Notes: generated from the sequence alone by a model not told the origin. DNA of 64,000 bases from Serripes groenlandicus (GCA_031761405.1 JASEVX010000013.1:48289535-48353534), one strand, 5' to 3'. Shown: positions 1-9,950, counted from the first letter of the stretch. Made by a program: numbers and translations.

Positions 1-69
1 CGACTTAGTATCTCGTGCGCAAAAAAAAAATCGTGTTTGTCCCTTTAGAGCTGCCGTATACACATGCAA

Positions 70-141
70 GGTTCCATGGTGTAATGGTTAGCACTCAGGA
101 CTCTGAATCCTGCGATCCGAGTCCAAATATCGGTGGAACCT
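70..141 (+). tRNA. tRNA-Gln (anticodon CTG), possibly a degenerate copy
   Basis: The sequence folds as a tRNA. GGTTCCA at 70-76 pairs with TGGAACC at 134-140. The D arm contains TAATGGTTAGCA, and the anticodon arm CAGGA-CTCTGAA-TCCTG presents CTG, which reads the glutamine codon CAG. The body matches the usual eukaryotic tRNA-Gln layout and no CCA is encoded. Two oddities lie in the T arm. The loop begins TCC instead of the near-universal TTC, and the base pair closing the T stem next to the loop is G-A. Both fall in the internal B-box promoter, so it may be a pseudogene or a tRNA-derived relic. It does not continue into a SINE tail. Confidence 0.7.
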
Positions 142-232
142 GACTATATTGATTCAACCTTTTGTTGGTCAGATAACAAATATATTTTACTTGGAGATAC
201 TTTCCATGTTTCTAAAGTCGATTGCTGCAAAT

Positions 233-626
233 TTCAGCATGTGGGAAATGGTTAAACAAATCTGTGGAGAAAAAACAGCATCTGAACAAATAAAAATGTG
301 ATTTTAATACAGGGTTGAATACGATGTGGTAGAAGGCCGAATTGTTCGTTTTGAGCAATATCTCCATTTTACCACAATGTTTTGATTTGACGTTTGATGT
401 AAAGCTCGCCGATCTCTGGGAAAAGGGTAAATGTAAATATTCAGCAAGTTAGAAATGGTTACACAAATCTGAGGAGAAAAAAACAGCATCTGCAGAAATG
501 AAAATAGGATTTTAATACAGGGTTGAATACAAATTGATCGTTTTGAGCAATATCTCCATTTTACCACAATGTTTTGATTTGACGTTTGATGTAAAGGTCG
601 CCGGTCTCTGGGAATAAGGGTAAATG
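233..626. repeat. two-copy tandem duplication, about 200 bp per unit
   Basis: Units at about 233-438 and 439-626 share TTTTAATACAGGGTTGAATAC, then GAGCAATATCTCCATTTTACC, TTTGACGTTTGATGTAAAG and CTCTGGGAA. Unit 1 has about 18 bp more between GAATAC and GTTTTGAGC. The GAGCAAT...CCACAATGTTTT stretch resembles half of the M2 MITE hairpin, so the duplicated segment probably contains a decayed MITE. The open frame read across both units on the minus strand is a by-product. Confidence 0.7.
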
Positions 627-820
627 TTGGCAAAGACTTAACGCAAAGCAAACACATCATGATTGTTGATAGGTTAGTGGCACACAATCAAGTTCAGTCG
701 TTCAACTCGAGTTTATAGAGATTAAATGCTAACTAGAGTTGTCACATTGAAACATTTCTCTTTAGATACATCGAGAATGTTACCATTGTTTAAGCGTTTC
801 AAACTGTTCGAATAGGTTAA

Positions 821-1292
821 ATTCCAAAGCAGGCACACGTGGTGCTGAATCCCGAAGTCTCAGCCGGAATCGAACAACATTACAAATATTTCAAATCATT
901 ATTAAACCCAGAGCTATATTTAAATTCATTTTTACCTTTCTCCTTACGCAGAATATATAGTAACTTTAGATGCTCTAACTATGACCTTATGATAGAGAAA
1001 GGTAGATACCTATCGATTCCAACAAATGACCATTTTTGCCCTTTATGTCTTGATAAAAATATGTACATATAAAAATATGTACATTATTGAAGATGAGTTT
1101 CACTTCATTTACGAATGTCCTACATATGACGATTTAAGAAACATTTATTTAAACGTATCCTGGATAAACAACAAGACTCTTGACAAATTGTATGCAATAT
1201 TTAATACAAATATCCAGTTTGAAGTATACAATACTGCAAAATTCATTCAGAGCGCATTCAAACTAAGAAGTGAGACTCTTTTAATATCTTAA
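821..1292 (+). pseudogene. C-terminal remnant of a non-LTR retrotransposon ORF2
   Basis: Two overlapping open frames together give the zinc-binding C-terminal region seen after the reverse transcriptase of many animal LINEs. The first has an IEKGRYLSIP segment followed by FCPLCLDK (a C-x2-C pair). The second has EDEFHFIYECPTYDDLRN with the matching H and C. A 16-bp direct duplication of AAAAATATGTACATAT near 1052-1085 shifts the frame between the two halves, so the copy is dead. An in-frame stop at 818 marks the upstream limit of readable coding. The reverse transcriptase and endonuclease domains are absent, as expected for a 5'-truncated insertion. Confidence 0.75.
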
Positions 1293-1452
1293 TTCTTTAT
1301 CATCTTCAAATATCACTGTTATAATGCATTGCGTCACTCACTGTTGTATATACTTATCAATTATGTTGTATAATGGGCCGGTGGCCTAAATTGTGAAATA
1401 AATATCTTGTATCTTATATCTTGTATCTTATATCTTGTATCTTGTATCTTGA
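1293..1452 (+). mobile_element. LINE 3' untranslated region and microsatellite tail
   Basis: After the stop, the sequence contains ATGGGCCGGTGGCCTAAAT (a GGCC...GGCC foldback), an AATAAATA polyadenylation-like signal, and then about seven repeats of TATCTTG or TATCTTA ending near 1452. A simple-repeat tail instead of poly(A) is typical of several non-LTR clades. The same GGGCC-GGCC block followed by AATAAATA occurs in the opposing copy at 1507-1575. Confidence 0.75.
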
Positions 1453-1506
1453 TCGGGACATTCTATCCAGAGATCTATAGTGAGTTCAATCCCCAGATAG
1501 TCGCCT

Positions 1507-1810
1507 TCAGACAATCAATGACAATGGCACATATTTATTGAACGTATTTAGGCCGCTGGCCCATAGTACAAAATATTTGATTCCATAATTGACACCATTA
1601 AGCTGAGCAATGAAAAATAAGTTAGTAATGTTGTAGTCGCTCGTATACCGGTTGAAAAGGAATAAATTTCTTATTTCATCATACTTAGGGCAACGAATTA
1701 AAACATGAAATTCACATTCAGCAATATTTTTGTTTAACTTTTAAAAAACAATACATGCATATTATTTGTTCACCATATCCGACTATGAGAATCGGTGACT
1801 GCAGGGACTG
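1507..1810 (-). pseudogene. second LINE C-terminal remnant, opposite strand
   Basis: On the minus strand, 1735 to 1507 reads ECEFHVLIRCPKYDEIRN followed by LFLFNRYTSDYN. This is the same H...C zinc-knuckle signature as the plus-strand copy at 821-1292. Just upstream in another frame lies GEQIICMYCF, the expected C-x2-C half, so one frameshift separates them. The 3' part carries ATGGGCCAGCGGCCTAAAT and AATAAATA like the neighbouring LINE, so the readable frame up to the stop at 1507-1509 partly runs into untranslated sequence. The two LINE fragments lie tail to tail. The 5' boundary is unclear. Confidence 0.7.
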
Positions 1811-2412
1811 TCAAAAATCGATAATAACAATTACATAGCATTATAGAGGAACTTTTTAGTTTTTTCTCTATAACAATTTTATTTTGCAAAAATTTAAAAA
1901 GGCACTTATCAAGTTTTCAAGAAAAATATCTCCTGAACATAAATATATATATTTTTATGTGTTTTATCTTAATAATATTTTGGTCATTTTTAACTTTGAA
2001 TACAGTCACCCAAATTTCCCTCTTAATGACATATAAACCGTTAAGAAAACGGTATTTTCCCGTTAACCTTTACATGTTCTTCAGTGAATATCTTTTATTT
2101 AAAAATAAAAAAATTGAAAGGCACTTACGGCATAATGCAGAAAATTCATTTACCTTTTATTTGACATATATTTTATTAAAATAAAGTAATGAAATTTTGG
2201 TTCTTTTTAACATTTTCTACAAGTACTTCTAACTTTTCAGCGATCATTATTATCGTGGCGACCAGTCTCGATATCAAATTTGAGGTTCGAGCAACGAAAT
2301 TTAGCAAGTGCTATCCAATATTCAAATGGTATGTCAATTAAGAGATATCTTTCAGAATTTAGTAGAGATTTAAAATCAACAATAGTAGTTTGGATCGGTT
2401 TGTTTATTTCTT
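1811..2412. other. unassigned AT-rich sequence
   Basis: I see no gene or defined repeat. A 75-codon open frame at 1957-2184 on the plus strand is rich in F, L, I and Y with no recognisable domain, as expected by chance in AT-rich DNA. The phrase GGCACTTA occurs twice, near 1901 and 2120. Confidence 0.5.
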
Positions 2413-2520
2413 CAGGGGTTTAAGCCGTTTTCTACAGTGTTTCAGTTATATAACGCCAACAGATATGTATTCATAATGCCTGGCTGACAACCCAGTACTA
2501 GACTATGAAACATGTATTTT
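2413..2520 (-). mobile_element. SINE 3'-tail fragment
   Basis: Reverse-complemented, the stretch reads like the shared SINE tail: GTTATATAACTGAAACACTG, then AAAACGGCTTAAACCCC, with the upstream body element CTAGTACTGGG. No tRNA-like head is recognisable. Confidence 0.55.
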
Positions 2521-2565
2521 ATTATTCCCCGCAGATATCAGGGATCGATTCGATTTTTGTTTTAT

Positions 2566-2928
2566 TTCTGCGTAAGAAATGTATGGGATTTCGACACAAT
2601 TTTCATGTTAATACAAAAGACAATCGATTAAAAGATAGGGGAAGAAAAAAGACGAACATAGAATTTTAAAGTGTATTTAAAGTATCACCAGAAGGTCATA
2701 AACACATGTGGTAAGTAAAGCATACAACAGTGAAACATACACAATAAAACAACAAAATAATTGTATATACAATTCATTACATATACACGCTTGTTTAGAT
2801 GCACCTAAATACATACACTCAACAATTGTTAATTTCTGCTAAAGAAATAAATGGGATTTCGACACAATTTTCATGTTAATACAAAAGACAATCGATTGAA
2901 AAAAAGGGGAATAAAAAAGACGAACATA
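2566..2928. repeat. direct repeat of about 95 bp, 267 bp apart
   Basis: 2566-2660 and 2833-2928 both read ATGGGATTTCGACACAATTT, then TCATGTTAATACAAAAGACA, then a purine-rich run ending in AAGACGAACATA, with few differences. The spacer (2661-2832) carries TATACA-rich sequence. The class is unknown. It could be the two ends of a small element or a local duplication. Confidence 0.75.
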
Positions 2929-3594
2929 AGAGGTGATACAAATCGAACAAATATCATCTATTACAAACTCGTCCAATTAGAACGTATTGTGACCAGTGAT
3001 AGATGATATAGAAAACACGGCATGCTAAGATAAGGTCACGTGGGCAATCTATCCGAGGGTAGGTTTTCACGTGGTGTGTCTCAATCGTAATCCCTACCGC
3101 TGTCCGTCAAAAAGGAGAATCGTTGCGATGTAGATGTGCAGACACTGACTTGTAATCACCGTTAAATATGTCGTCTCATCCGGATTGAAGTTCGATTAAT
3201 CTGTACCAGATTCAGTGCAGAAAAAAAGAGAGTCTTGCTGTACTTGAAAGAGTTGTGAACATCTTGATCAGATGTCGTATTGGAAAAACATCGTGCCAGA
3301 TCCGAGTCAATACCATGTGCAACACAAAGACCTTTTTTTTACCTTATGAAACAGTCGAGTAGTTACTTTTGTATCGACTGGAACGGATAATGTGAATCGA
3401 ACATGCCATGTTCGCTTCGATCGTGACGTCCGATAAACGCACCAAACAAAGCGGCCATTGTTATCCGACAAGGCGGTCAACATGGTGAGATCCATTACCG
3501 TGCGAGCTATCCGATGAGAAAAAATGATATCTTGTGATCTATTAAACGCCGTTTTTTTGAGGCCCGATTTGGATATCTCCAAATGTGTTTACAG
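2929..3594. other. unassigned, less AT-rich stretch
   Basis: No repeat family is recognised, and the base composition is more balanced than in the flanks. A 91-codon open frame lies at 3307-3582 on the minus strand. It has no domain I recognise and no convincing splice sites, so I do not call it a gene. The left half of the following MITE starts at its upstream edge. Confidence 0.4.
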
Positions 3595-3772
3595 AGTTCC
3601 CTCCTATAGACGCTTTCTGACGCCTCTGCAGCAGACAGCTTTTTTGAAAACATAGTGACAACAGAAGAAATTGCATAGGTTATCCATTCAATTATGGAGA
3701 TTTTCCATTTTTTTTGACAAAATACGCTCAAAGTCGTCTGCTGCAGAATTGTCGTATGAGGGAAAGTGTTAA
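3595..3772 (+). mobile_element. M1 MITE, internally deleted
   Basis: The left end has decayed to GTTCCCTCCTATAGACGC, and the right end is GTATGAGGGAAAGTGTTAA. The right arm of the central hairpin is missing: GAAATTGCA joins directly to TAGGTTATCC. Both inner TCTGCAGCAGAC/GTCTGCTGCAGA motifs remain. Confidence 0.8.
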
Positions 3773-3782
3773 GAATGTTTGT

Positions 3783-4250
3783 TTGTATGTTTGTTTTATT
3801 GGGGTTTTACGCCGTATTCAACATGGTTATCCCCTCGGCTAACGAAGGTTGCGATGGGGATATAGTAGCGGAACTGTCCGTTTGTTCGTTCGTCCGTCCG
3901 TGCGTCCGTCCGTAACAACCTTGTGACCACTCTACACTGAACATCCTTCGTCCGATCTTAATCAAACGTGGTATACAGTTGGTATATGGCAAGGTCTAGA
4001 AGCCTTTTCTTTTTCAAGGTCATAGGTTAAAGGTCAAGGTCAAAATTGGACTTTGAATACCGAGGGGATGCATCCGCTTTGCATCCTGTTTCAGTTATTT
4101 AACAGCAAACCTTCACTTATTCATGATCCCGTGGTAAACTTACCAGTTATAGGCTAGGAAATTTGAATTGTCCATGTAATCTCCAACATGAGCGCCGGGA
4201 CGCCCGTTTCTAAATCCCCGACGCTAACCGCTCGGCCACGGCGATTTCCT
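3783..4250 (-). mobile_element. tRNA-headed SINE, split by a Helentron-like element
   Basis: Reading the minus strand, a tRNA-Leu/Ser-like head (GCCGTGGCCGAGCGGTTAGC, about 4238-4219) is followed by a body with GGGATCATGAATAAGTG near 4130-4114. The tail piece AAATAACTGAAA lies at 4092-4103, and GTTGAATACGGCGTAAAACC lies at 3805-3824. Sequence 3826-4090 interrupts it just before the tail end. The head overlaps the start of an open frame that runs into the minisatellite, so that frame is not a gene. Confidence 0.75.
3826..4090 (+). mobile_element. Helentron/HINE-like element inserted in a SINE
   Basis: The subterminal inverted pair CCCCTCGG (3832-3839) and CCGAGGGG (4060-4067) encloses a GTCCGT/GTTCGT microsatellite and a GTCAAGGTCA segment. 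After it comes a 3' hairpin GATGCATCCGCTTTGCATC followed by CTGTTT. Asymmetric inverted repeats, an internal microsatellite and a terminal hairpin are features described for Helentron-associated non-autonomous elements. The assignment is structural only. Confidence 0.6.
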
Positions 4251-4300
4251 GAGATTATAAATGTTGTGTATATTCATGGACGACGTTGCCACCTCTTACT

Positions 4301-4745
4301 TGAGTTAATGCATTTAGCCGAAAGATTCCGATGGCGATGTAAGCTGAAAGGGGCTGGTCACAACCACTCCTATCTTGAGTTGATGAATTTAGCCGAAACA
4401 TTCCGATGGCAATGTAAGCTGAAAGAGGCTGGTCACAGCCACTCCTATCTTGAGTTGATGAATTTAGCCGAAACATTCCGATGGCAATGTAAGCTGAAAG
4501 AGGCTGGTCACAACCACTCCTATCTTGAGTTGATGAATTTAGCCGAAACATTCCGATGGCAATGTAAGCTGAAAGAGGCTGGTCACAGCCACTCCTATCT
4601 TGAGTTGATGAATTTAGCCGAAACATTCCGATGACAATGTAAGCTGAAAGAGGCCGGTCACAGCCACTCCTATCTTGAGTTGATGAATTTAGCCGAAACA
4701 TTCCGATGACAATGTAAGCTGAAAGAGGCCGGTCACACCCACTTC
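4301..4745. repeat. 75-bp minisatellite, six copies
   Basis: Units begin TGAGTT at 4301, 4376, 4451, 4526, 4601 and 4676, an exact 75-bp period. Each contains AATTTAGCCGAAACATTCCG and GCTGAAAGAGGC. Because 75 is divisible by three, long frames stay open on both strands. These are not genes. The array runs up to the assembly gap, so the copy number may be under-counted. Confidence 0.95.
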
Positions 4746-4757
4746 AACAGTTATCGA

Positions 4758-4957
4758 NNNNNNNNNNNNNNNNNNNNNNNNNNNNNNNNNNNNNNNNNNN
4801 NNNNNNNNNNNNNNNNNNNNNNNNNNNNNNNNNNNNNNNNNNNNNNNNNNNNNNNNNNNNNNNNNNNNNNNNNNNNNNNNNNNNNNNNNNNNNNNNNNNN
4901 NNNNNNNNNNNNNNNNNNNNNNNNNNNNNNNNNNNNNNNNNNNNNNNNNNNNNNNNN
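4758..4957. other. assembly gap (200 N)
   Basis: A run of exactly 200 N directly follows the minisatellite. A round number suggests a placeholder of unknown true length, and the neighbouring tandem array is a likely cause. Confidence 0.98.
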
Positions 4958-5135
4958 AAAGTTTCAGGCAAAATCTCAGCACTGGAAAGGGTTACAAACT
5001 TGAAACTTTGCCTGAAGGTAACCAGTAACAAGTTCTATTGATTTCTATGGTTACTTTGACCTTGACCTTGGTTTGTTGATTTTCAAGGTCAAATTACCGA
5101 CAATCCGGCCTTACCTTCTTCAGCGGTTTCTTGTT
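4958..5135. other. short GTCAAGGTCA-type repeat sequence
   Basis: The stretch contains an inverted pair, GGCAAAATCTCAGC...AAACTTTGCC, and the run TTGACCTTGACCTTGG. This sort of sequence is common inside the Helentron-like elements of this window. Boundaries are unclear because of the gap. Confidence 0.4.
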
Positions 5136-5420
5136 ATCAATGAGCCAGAAGGTGATCTATTCTGATGACTAACTGTCCGTCTTCCGTCCGCTGTTAACTT
5201 TTAGCTTCAAATGACGTTGCTCCAATTTCAATCAAATTTCACAGGAATGTTCTACTTGTTGATCCTCTTTCAGAATTGTTCATAGATTTAAATTCTATGT
5301 AGAGCTTTAACTGCTGCGGCATAAGAAAGTGGGATGCTAAAACTTTTATATAATTCTCCTCCGATTCCAAGATAATTTGGTAGAATTATTCCGATGGTGC
5401 CCAATTATTTCAACTCTATC
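5136..5420 (+). mobile_element. Helentron/HINE-like fragment
   Basis: Starts near GAGCCAGAAGGTGATCTATT, with GTCCGTCTTCCGTCCG, then GTTAACTTTTAGCTTCAAATGAC and CTGCTGCGGCATAAGAAAG. It is a diverged relative of the unit at 38031-39610. No 3' hairpin end is seen. Confidence 0.6.
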
Positions 5421-5906
5421 ATAACAAATATAAGGCTTTCTTTTATGCATGGGCACTATATTTTTGACTACGTCTTCATAATTGTACTTGCATATTTCGA
5501 GGTATTCTAAAAGATTTCTTAGATGTTTTCAAAAATGATCTGCAAATTATTTCTATGAGGGAAAAGGGTTGAGGGCTAGGTTAATTTTGATTTATTTCTG
5601 ACACTGGAAAACCAGGGTTTTATGACCATAAATTCTCAGAGATTTAAGACAGTGATTTACCCAGTATCAAAAATGCATAATTTACAGGTGTCGACCAGAC
5701 CTTTTAATTACCCAGAATCCTTCACTACAATCCTGATCCTTCACTGGGAATGTTTGTGATTAATCAATTCCGACAGGCGGCTATGAAAAAGTTAAGACAA
5801 AAATATGGAACACTGTACAAATTGAGGTGTATTACTCAATTCAATTCAATTTCTTTACTTGCTTAACCTTTTACATGTTGTTGCATCATTCACATAATAA
5901 ACATTA
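5421..5906. other. unassigned AT-rich sequence
   Basis: I see no coding, no repeat unit and no inverted ends here. Confidence 0.5.
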
Positions 5907-6136
5907 TTAACCCTTTCCCTCATACGACAATTCTGCAGCAGACGACTTTGAACAAATTTTGTCAAAACATAGAAAATCTCCATAATTGAATGGATAACCT
6001 ATGACTAAAAGCGAAAAACATTGTGACGAAAGGAGAAATTGTACGTTTTGTGCAATTTCTTCTTTTGTTACTATGTTTTCAAAAAGCCGTCTGCTGCAGT
6101 GGCGTCAGAAAGCGTCTACATGAGGGAAAGGGTTAA
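5907..6136 (-). mobile_element. M1 MITE, full length
   Basis: TTAA at both ends with intact CCCTTTCCCTCATA and TATGAGGGAAAGGG. The hairpin tip is of the CAC/GTG kind (GTAC..GTGC here, one arm mutated). It carries the linked AACATAGAAAATCTCCAT variant. Confidence 0.93.
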
Positions 6137-6216
6137 ATTGTATATAATAGTAATAAAGTTAATATAAATGACATGTGATACATAAATATTCAAGATAATT
6201 CTTAAAATATCATATT

Positions 6217-6448
6217 TGACTCGTGATCTGGAGGTCACGGGTTCGATACCCGGTTGCGGCGACATTCTTTCGGGCGATGTTTTCCATTGCCTCTCACCTC
6301 TGATCTATGTGAGAAAGTAGTCAGTGGCTTCGAAAGAATGTTGTGTAAGTACTGGTGTGGGAAAGCCAGGAAAACATGGGTAGGTGCACTGACCCCCGTG
6401 ATATGACCAAAGCTGTTGAAAGCGGCGTTAAACTCCAAACAAACAAAC
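6217..6448 (+). mobile_element. SINE, 5'-truncated
   Basis: Starts inside the tRNA-like head at TGACTCGTGATCTGGAGG. It keeps the B box GGTTCGATACC, the body CATTCTTTCGGGCGATG...GTAAGTACTGGTGTGGG, and the tail GTGATATGACCAAAGC...GGCGTTAAACTCC with AAAC repeats. The rest matches the complete copies at 14998 and 32296 almost base for base, so it is young. Confidence 0.88.
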
Positions 6449-6640
6449 CATAAAGATATTACTGAATATGGTTGAAAGGAGAGGTTTCTCATTACAGACG
6501 ATTTCAACGTTTGCAACAATACTTTCAAAGGTCATCAAGCAAATGCACCAAAAGCCAGATTGGTTATGGTGAAAATGAAACCATCGTCATGCGACTGATT
6601 CAGAAAGTTATCCACATTAGCGAAACAAATTAAAAGTTTT

Positions 6641-6876
6641 TTAACCCTTTCCCTCATATAGACGCTTTCTGACGCCTAGCTCTGCAGCAGATGGCTCTTT
6701 GAAAACATAGCGACAAAAGAAGAAATTGCTCAAAACGAGCAATTTCTCCTTTGGCCACAATGTTTTCCATTTTAGTCATAGGTTATCCATTCAATTATAG
6801 AGATTTTTTCTTATTTTTTGACAAAATATGTTCAAAGTCGTCTGCTGCAGAATTGTCGTATGAGGGAAAGGGTTAA
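6641..6876 (+). mobile_element. M1 MITE, full length (CTC-type description)
   Basis: Both TTAA copies and both 14-bp terminal repeats are present. Order: TTAA, CCCTTTCCCTCATA, the TCTGCAGCAGA motif, hairpin with tip TTGCTC-AAAAC-GAGCAA, AT-rich stretch (CATAGGTTATCCATTC... TTTTTGACAAAATATG), GTCTGCTGCAGA, TATGAGGGAAAGGG, TTAA. It has a small insertion (CCTAGC) before CTGCAGCAG. No coding capacity, so it depends on a transposase supplied elsewhere. TTAA targets with CCCTTT ends suggest the piggyBac group. Confidence 0.93.
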
Positions 6877-6884
6877 TCTATTTT

Positions 6885-6970
6885 CAACAGTATTTCAGTT
6901 ATATCACAGCTAGTTGGTGACTGGTAACACATTTATCCATGTCCGGCTAGTGTGATACCCTTGGCGTCTG
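6885..6970 (-). mobile_element. SINE tail fragment
   Basis: TATTTTCAACAGTATTTCAG followed by TTATATCACAGC is the reverse complement of the shared SINE tail. The tRNA head is not recognisable. Confidence 0.5.
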
Positions 6971-7089
6971 GGTCGTCACAAAACTTTAACCTTACCTCAT
7001 AACTCGAAAACCTTGCAATATTTTCTGAATGAAACTTGGCTCACATAATTATGTTCCTAGGAACAATATGCAAGTCACATAACTCTGGC

Positions 7090-7310
7090 TAAAATAAAAC
7101 CTCAGAAATGACTCTTTTTCAGAACGAGTGTTGGGGGTTCTTTCTGCGAATTTCTCATCAAAACGAGCAATTTCTCCATTCGCCAAAATGTTTTCAATTC
7201 TATGAAATAATAATACTTTCATTTAAAGAGTTTTGCCATATTTGACTTGGATATTTCAAGGTCGTCTGCTGTTGATTTGTGGTTTTTGGGTTGGAAGGGT
7301 TAACGTTGTG
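7090..7310 (+). mobile_element. M2 MITE, diverged
   Basis: Keeps ATCAAAACGAGCAATTTCTC, CAAAATGTTTTCAATTCTAT, AGGTCGTCTGCTGTTGATTTG and a decayed right end GGTTGGAAGGGTTAA. The left end is blurred. Confidence 0.6.
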
Positions 7311-7357
7311 TTTAGTGGGATGAGGATGTATTATAAAAATCATACGTAATTTTTTAC

Positions 7358-7490
7358 TTTTGACCAACGTTATCTCAATTAAATCATAACTTAAATTTTG
7401 ACCAACGTTATCTCAATTAAATCATAACTTTTGACCAACATTATCTCAATTAAATCATAACTTTTGACCAATGTTTTCTCAATTAAATCT
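7358..7490. repeat. 33-bp tandem repeat, four copies
   Basis: TTTTGACCAACGTTATCTCA followed by ATTAAATCATAAC recurs with TGACC at 7361, 7399, 7432 and 7465. The first interval is 38 bp, the others 33. The last unit abuts the truncated M1 at 7491. Confidence 0.88.
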
Positions 7491-7684
7491 TCGAACATAT
7501 TTTGTCAAAAAGAGGAAAATCTCTATAATTGAATGGATAACCTATGAACAAAAGTTGAAAACATAATGTGGCAAAAGGAGAAATTGTTCTTTTTGAGCAA
7601 TTTCTTCTTTTGTCACTATATATGTTTTCAAAAATCTGTCTGCTGCAGAGTTGCAGAAAGCGTCTATATGAGGGGAATGGTTAA
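7491..7684 (-). mobile_element. M1 MITE, left end missing
   Basis: Begins at TCGAACATATTTTGTC without the CATACGACAATT end, as though replaced by the adjoining tandem repeat. The right part is intact to GAGGGGAATGGTTAA. The hairpin left arm is mutated to TTGTTC. Confidence 0.85.
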
Positions 7685-8370
7685 GTTAGAAAAGGGTTAA
7701 TTAAACCATGCAGTTCTTATTAATGGTCTTTATAAAAATTTACCAGGAATCATTTTCAGAATTTCAGATGTTGGAAAAATGATAATTATACCAATTTCGA
7801 CACAGGTAAGTCGTCAACCCCATCAGAAAGATATCTTTATAGGGATTCTATCCTTTATTCAATAAAATTCTCAAAACAAAAAAAAATAGCTAATTAAAAC
7901 TTGTATTCGAAACTATATCCCTACCCACCCAGCTTGCTGTGTACGTGAGATTTAGCGCCTCATAAAAATCATGTTTTATAAGCATCACCAAGTGTTTAGG
8001 GGGGGGTTTTATGTCGGAGTTAACAAAACTCATAGATTTTCATGTTAATTAATTTTTGTTTGATTTGGTTTTATTACGCGGATAGGAATGATAGAAGTTG
8101 GCAGTTTATGCGTTAATTTATGTCTCAAAGTGTCGGAATTTAACGCTGGAGTACGAATGATAAAATTTGCAACGATTTTTATGTCGTAAAATATTGTTTT
8201 ACTATGTGTTTGGGTTAAGCCCTAAACCCATATGGTGGATTTATAAAGATTGTTGGGGCGATTACTAACATTGATTATAAAAATCAACACTTGTCTGTAT
8301 AAAGGTTGTGAGGCTGTGGTTATAACCTTTTACCTCATATCAAAGTTTTTAAAATGTCGAGTCTTCTGCT
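7685..8370. other. unassigned AT-rich sequence
   Basis: Contains homopolymer runs (A near 7878, G7 near 8001) and scattered GGTTTTAT phrases. I see no gene or recognisable element. Confidence 0.5.
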
Positions 8371-8587
8371 TTAACCCTTTCCCTCATACCACAAATCTGC
8401 AGCAGACGGCTTTTTGAAAACATAGTGACTTTAAAAGAAGAAATTGCTCAAAACGATTTTGCCACAATGTGTTTCCACTTTTAGTCATAGTAACGTTATC
8501 CATTCAATTATAGAGATTTATAATTTTTTGACAAAATATGTTCAAAGTCGTCTGCTGCAGAATTGTCGTATCAGGGAAAGGGTTTAA
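8371..8587 (+). mobile_element. M1 MITE, small internal deletion
   Basis: TTAA and CCCTTTCCCTCATA at left, with TATCAGGGAAAGGGTTTAA at right. The right arm of the hairpin is lost: CAAAACGA joins TTTTGCCACAATG. Confidence 0.88.
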
Positions 8588-8910
8588 TTGAAGCACCTCT
8601 CTTTTGCATGCCAAATCTTAATTATAAATTGAGCATGTTTCAGAGACGGATTCAGACCCTGTTATGAAATCTTCTAGGGTAGGACTGATATTAATTAATC
8701 TTTGTGGACTAATATGTTTCTATATTTGTGGATTTGAATTATAATAATGTTGATTAATCGTTTTCAATTGCTATAAGCATTTTTTCTTTTTTTTTGAAAT
8801 GTGAATCGGTTTTATTACGGGACTATTATGATTAATTAATTAAATCTTTGCCAATAAGTGTTGTCTTCTCGGTGTTAAAATCTTTTCTCACATACTGCCA
8901 CATTATATAT

Positions 8911-9137
8911 TTAACCCTTTCCCTCATACGACAATTCTGCAGCAGACGACTTTGAACGTATTTTGTCTAAAAATAGAAAATCTCCATATTTGAATGGATA
9001 ACCTATGACAAAAAGTGGAAAACATTGTGGCAGGAGAAATTGCACGTTTTGTGCAATTTCTTCTTTTGTCACTATGTTTTCAAAAAACCTTCTGCTGCAG
9101 AGGCGTCAGAAAGCGTCTATATGAGGGAAAGGGTTGA
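8911..9137 (-). mobile_element. M1 MITE, full length (CAC type)
   Basis: Left TTAA is intact and right TTAA has mutated to TTGA. The hairpin tip GCAC-GTTTT-GTGC is present, with the linked GAACGTATTTTG variant. Confidence 0.92.
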
Positions 9138-9200
9138 CCTTTTCAATAACAGTTACTGGCTGAAGGAGATATTTCTTATAATGTTTATATGTTACTAATT

Positions 9201-9480
9201 ATACCCCCTTCGAAGAAGAGTGGGTATATAGGAGTCACTGTGTCGGACTGTCTGTCGGTCGGAAACCATATTTTGTCCGGCCTATTTCTTACAAACCACT
9301 GGATGGAATTCAATAAAAGTTTACATGAAGCTTCTACACCAAGAGGAGATGTGCATATCCTAAAGGGGTTATAATTGCATGTTATTTTACAGAGTTATGG
9401 CCCTTATACTTATTAAGTTATGGTGTAGGTCAAGGTGCTGTTTAGGGGGTATTTATCATCTTCAGTGATAGTTCTAGTTT
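9201..9480 (+). mobile_element. Helentron/HINE-like element, ATACCCCC family
   Basis: The 5' ATACCCCCTTCGAAGAAG is matched by GGGGGTAT at 9447-9454. After it come a small hairpin (TATCA...TGATA) and TTCTAGTTT. GTCTGTCGGTCGG is the microsatellite near the 5' end. A second copy lies inverted at 28366-28654. The 61-codon frame inside is not a gene. Confidence 0.65.
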
Positions 9481-9719
9481 ACAATAAAGTTTCCCTTCAT
9501 TTATAAATAGATATTATTCATATTTTAAAGAAATCTTCTGCAGATTTGCTGTATGCCGGAAAGGGTTAATCCATAAATAGACAATTAAATCTGTTTTTAA
9601 AAAGTCAAAGTGTGATAGATATGGAAGAAAATGTATTATGATATCAGATGATGAATTGAAACGATTATTATCACTCTATGATTACCTTAAATATGTGATA
9701 TTTTTAGAGTCGGACTCTT

Positions 9720-9950
9720 TTAACCCTTTTCCCTCATATAGATGATTTATGACGCCTCTGCAGCAGACGGCTTTTTGAAAACATAGCGACAAAAGAAGAA
9801 ATTGCTCAAAACGAGCAATTTCTCCATTTGCCTCAATGTTTTCCACTTTTTGTCATAGGTTATCCATTCAATTATGGAGATTTTCTATGTTTTGACAAAA
9901 TAGGTTCAAAGTCGTCTGCTGCAGAATTGTTGTATGAGGGAAAGGGTTAA
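9720..9950 (+). mobile_element. M1 MITE, first unit of the array
   Basis: CTC-type hairpin. Its right TTAA (9947-9950) is also the left TTAA of the next copy. Confidence 0.93.

Noticed and set aside
1957..2184. 75-codon frame as a membrane protein
   Set aside because: The hydrophobic composition is what AT-rich DNA gives by chance. No conserved motif.
2929..3594. Possible exon on the minus strand (3307-3582)
   Set aside because: No splice-site pair fits the frame and no domain is recognised. The composition alone is not enough.
4188..4701. 148-codon open frames on both strands
   Set aside because: Both come from the 75-bp minisatellite, whose period is a multiple of three. The plus frame starts in an antisense SINE head.
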